Shown: piece by piece, positions 36,907 through 36,910 of the stretch | Position numbering within the stretch: the first letter of the stretch is position 1 | Layout of the letters: every line of letters starts with the position of its first letter | Source of the DNA: an uncultured Clostridia bacterium | GTDB lineage: Bacteria; Bacillota; Clostridia; Saccharofermentanales; Saccharofermentanaceae | NCBI GenBank assembly: GCA_946537885.1 | Contig: CAMNGC010000018.1 | Coordinates: 1-36,910, forward strand | DNA length: 36,910 nucleotides | Direction of reading: 5' to 3' | The notes under the pieces: generated by a model | Told to the model about the DNA's origin: nothing | Seen by the model: the letters and a program-made list of their open reading frames with translations, nothing else | Databases searched by the model: none | Position numbers and translations under genes: made by a program

Positions 36907-36910
36907 CAAT

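Overview
The window looks like a chromosomal segment from a Gram-positive anaerobe of the class Clostridia. The evidence is the strong GGAGG-type ribosome sites, the lipoprotein-anchored serpin, the ECF S component, the DUF4214/LRR surface protein, several GTG/TTG starts and holin-like type I toxins. I cannot place it at genus level from sequence alone.

Layout. 1-3,600: a lipoprotein serpin, an ECF transporter S component, and a reverse-strand pair of membrane proteins (a DUF1461/Lit-like protein and a YhhN-like protein). 3,690-16,727: a long co-directional run with overlaps or very short gaps: pcrA, dgt, yfbR, a membrane-anchored glucosaminidase, a cohesin-like surface protein, a GtrA protein, folC, an unrecognised single-pass membrane protein and thrC. 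It mixes DNA repair, deoxynucleotide turnover, cell-surface work and folate/threonine synthesis. 16,864-20,088: carB without a neighbouring carA. 20,152-20,740: about 600 bp of hairpin-dense, repeat-rich non-coding DNA. 20,790-28,774: a reverse-strand AIM24/TIGR00266 gene, then rsmE, hisS, aspS, lepB, lepA, a small lipoprotein gene and tRNA-Leu(UAG).

The right-hand part (28.8-36.9 kb) is accessory in character. Just after the tRNA lies a low-GC abortive-infection gene of the Abi_2 (AbiD/AbiF) family. It has its own promoter and a leader that looks like a short terminated non-coding RNA, and a weak copy of the tRNA 3' end lies beyond it. A possibly leaderless SpoU-type RNA methyltransferase gene and a large LRR/SLH/DUF4214 surface protein follow. 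Then come a hipBA toxin-antitoxin operon, a decayed radical-SAM gene, and a compact cluster of small type I toxin-antitoxin modules with three holin-like toxin ORFs (27-42 codons) and three candidate antisense RNAs. The cluster was partly built by tandem duplication of a block of roughly 600 bp.

The strongest candidates for something new are the Abi gene with its leader RNA, the duplicated type I toxin cluster (one toxin has had its C-terminal tail replaced by a repeat also found 16 kb away), and the hairpin-rich region after carB. All promoter, operator and RNA calls come from reading motifs by eye. Gene assignments rest on recognised motifs, not on searches.
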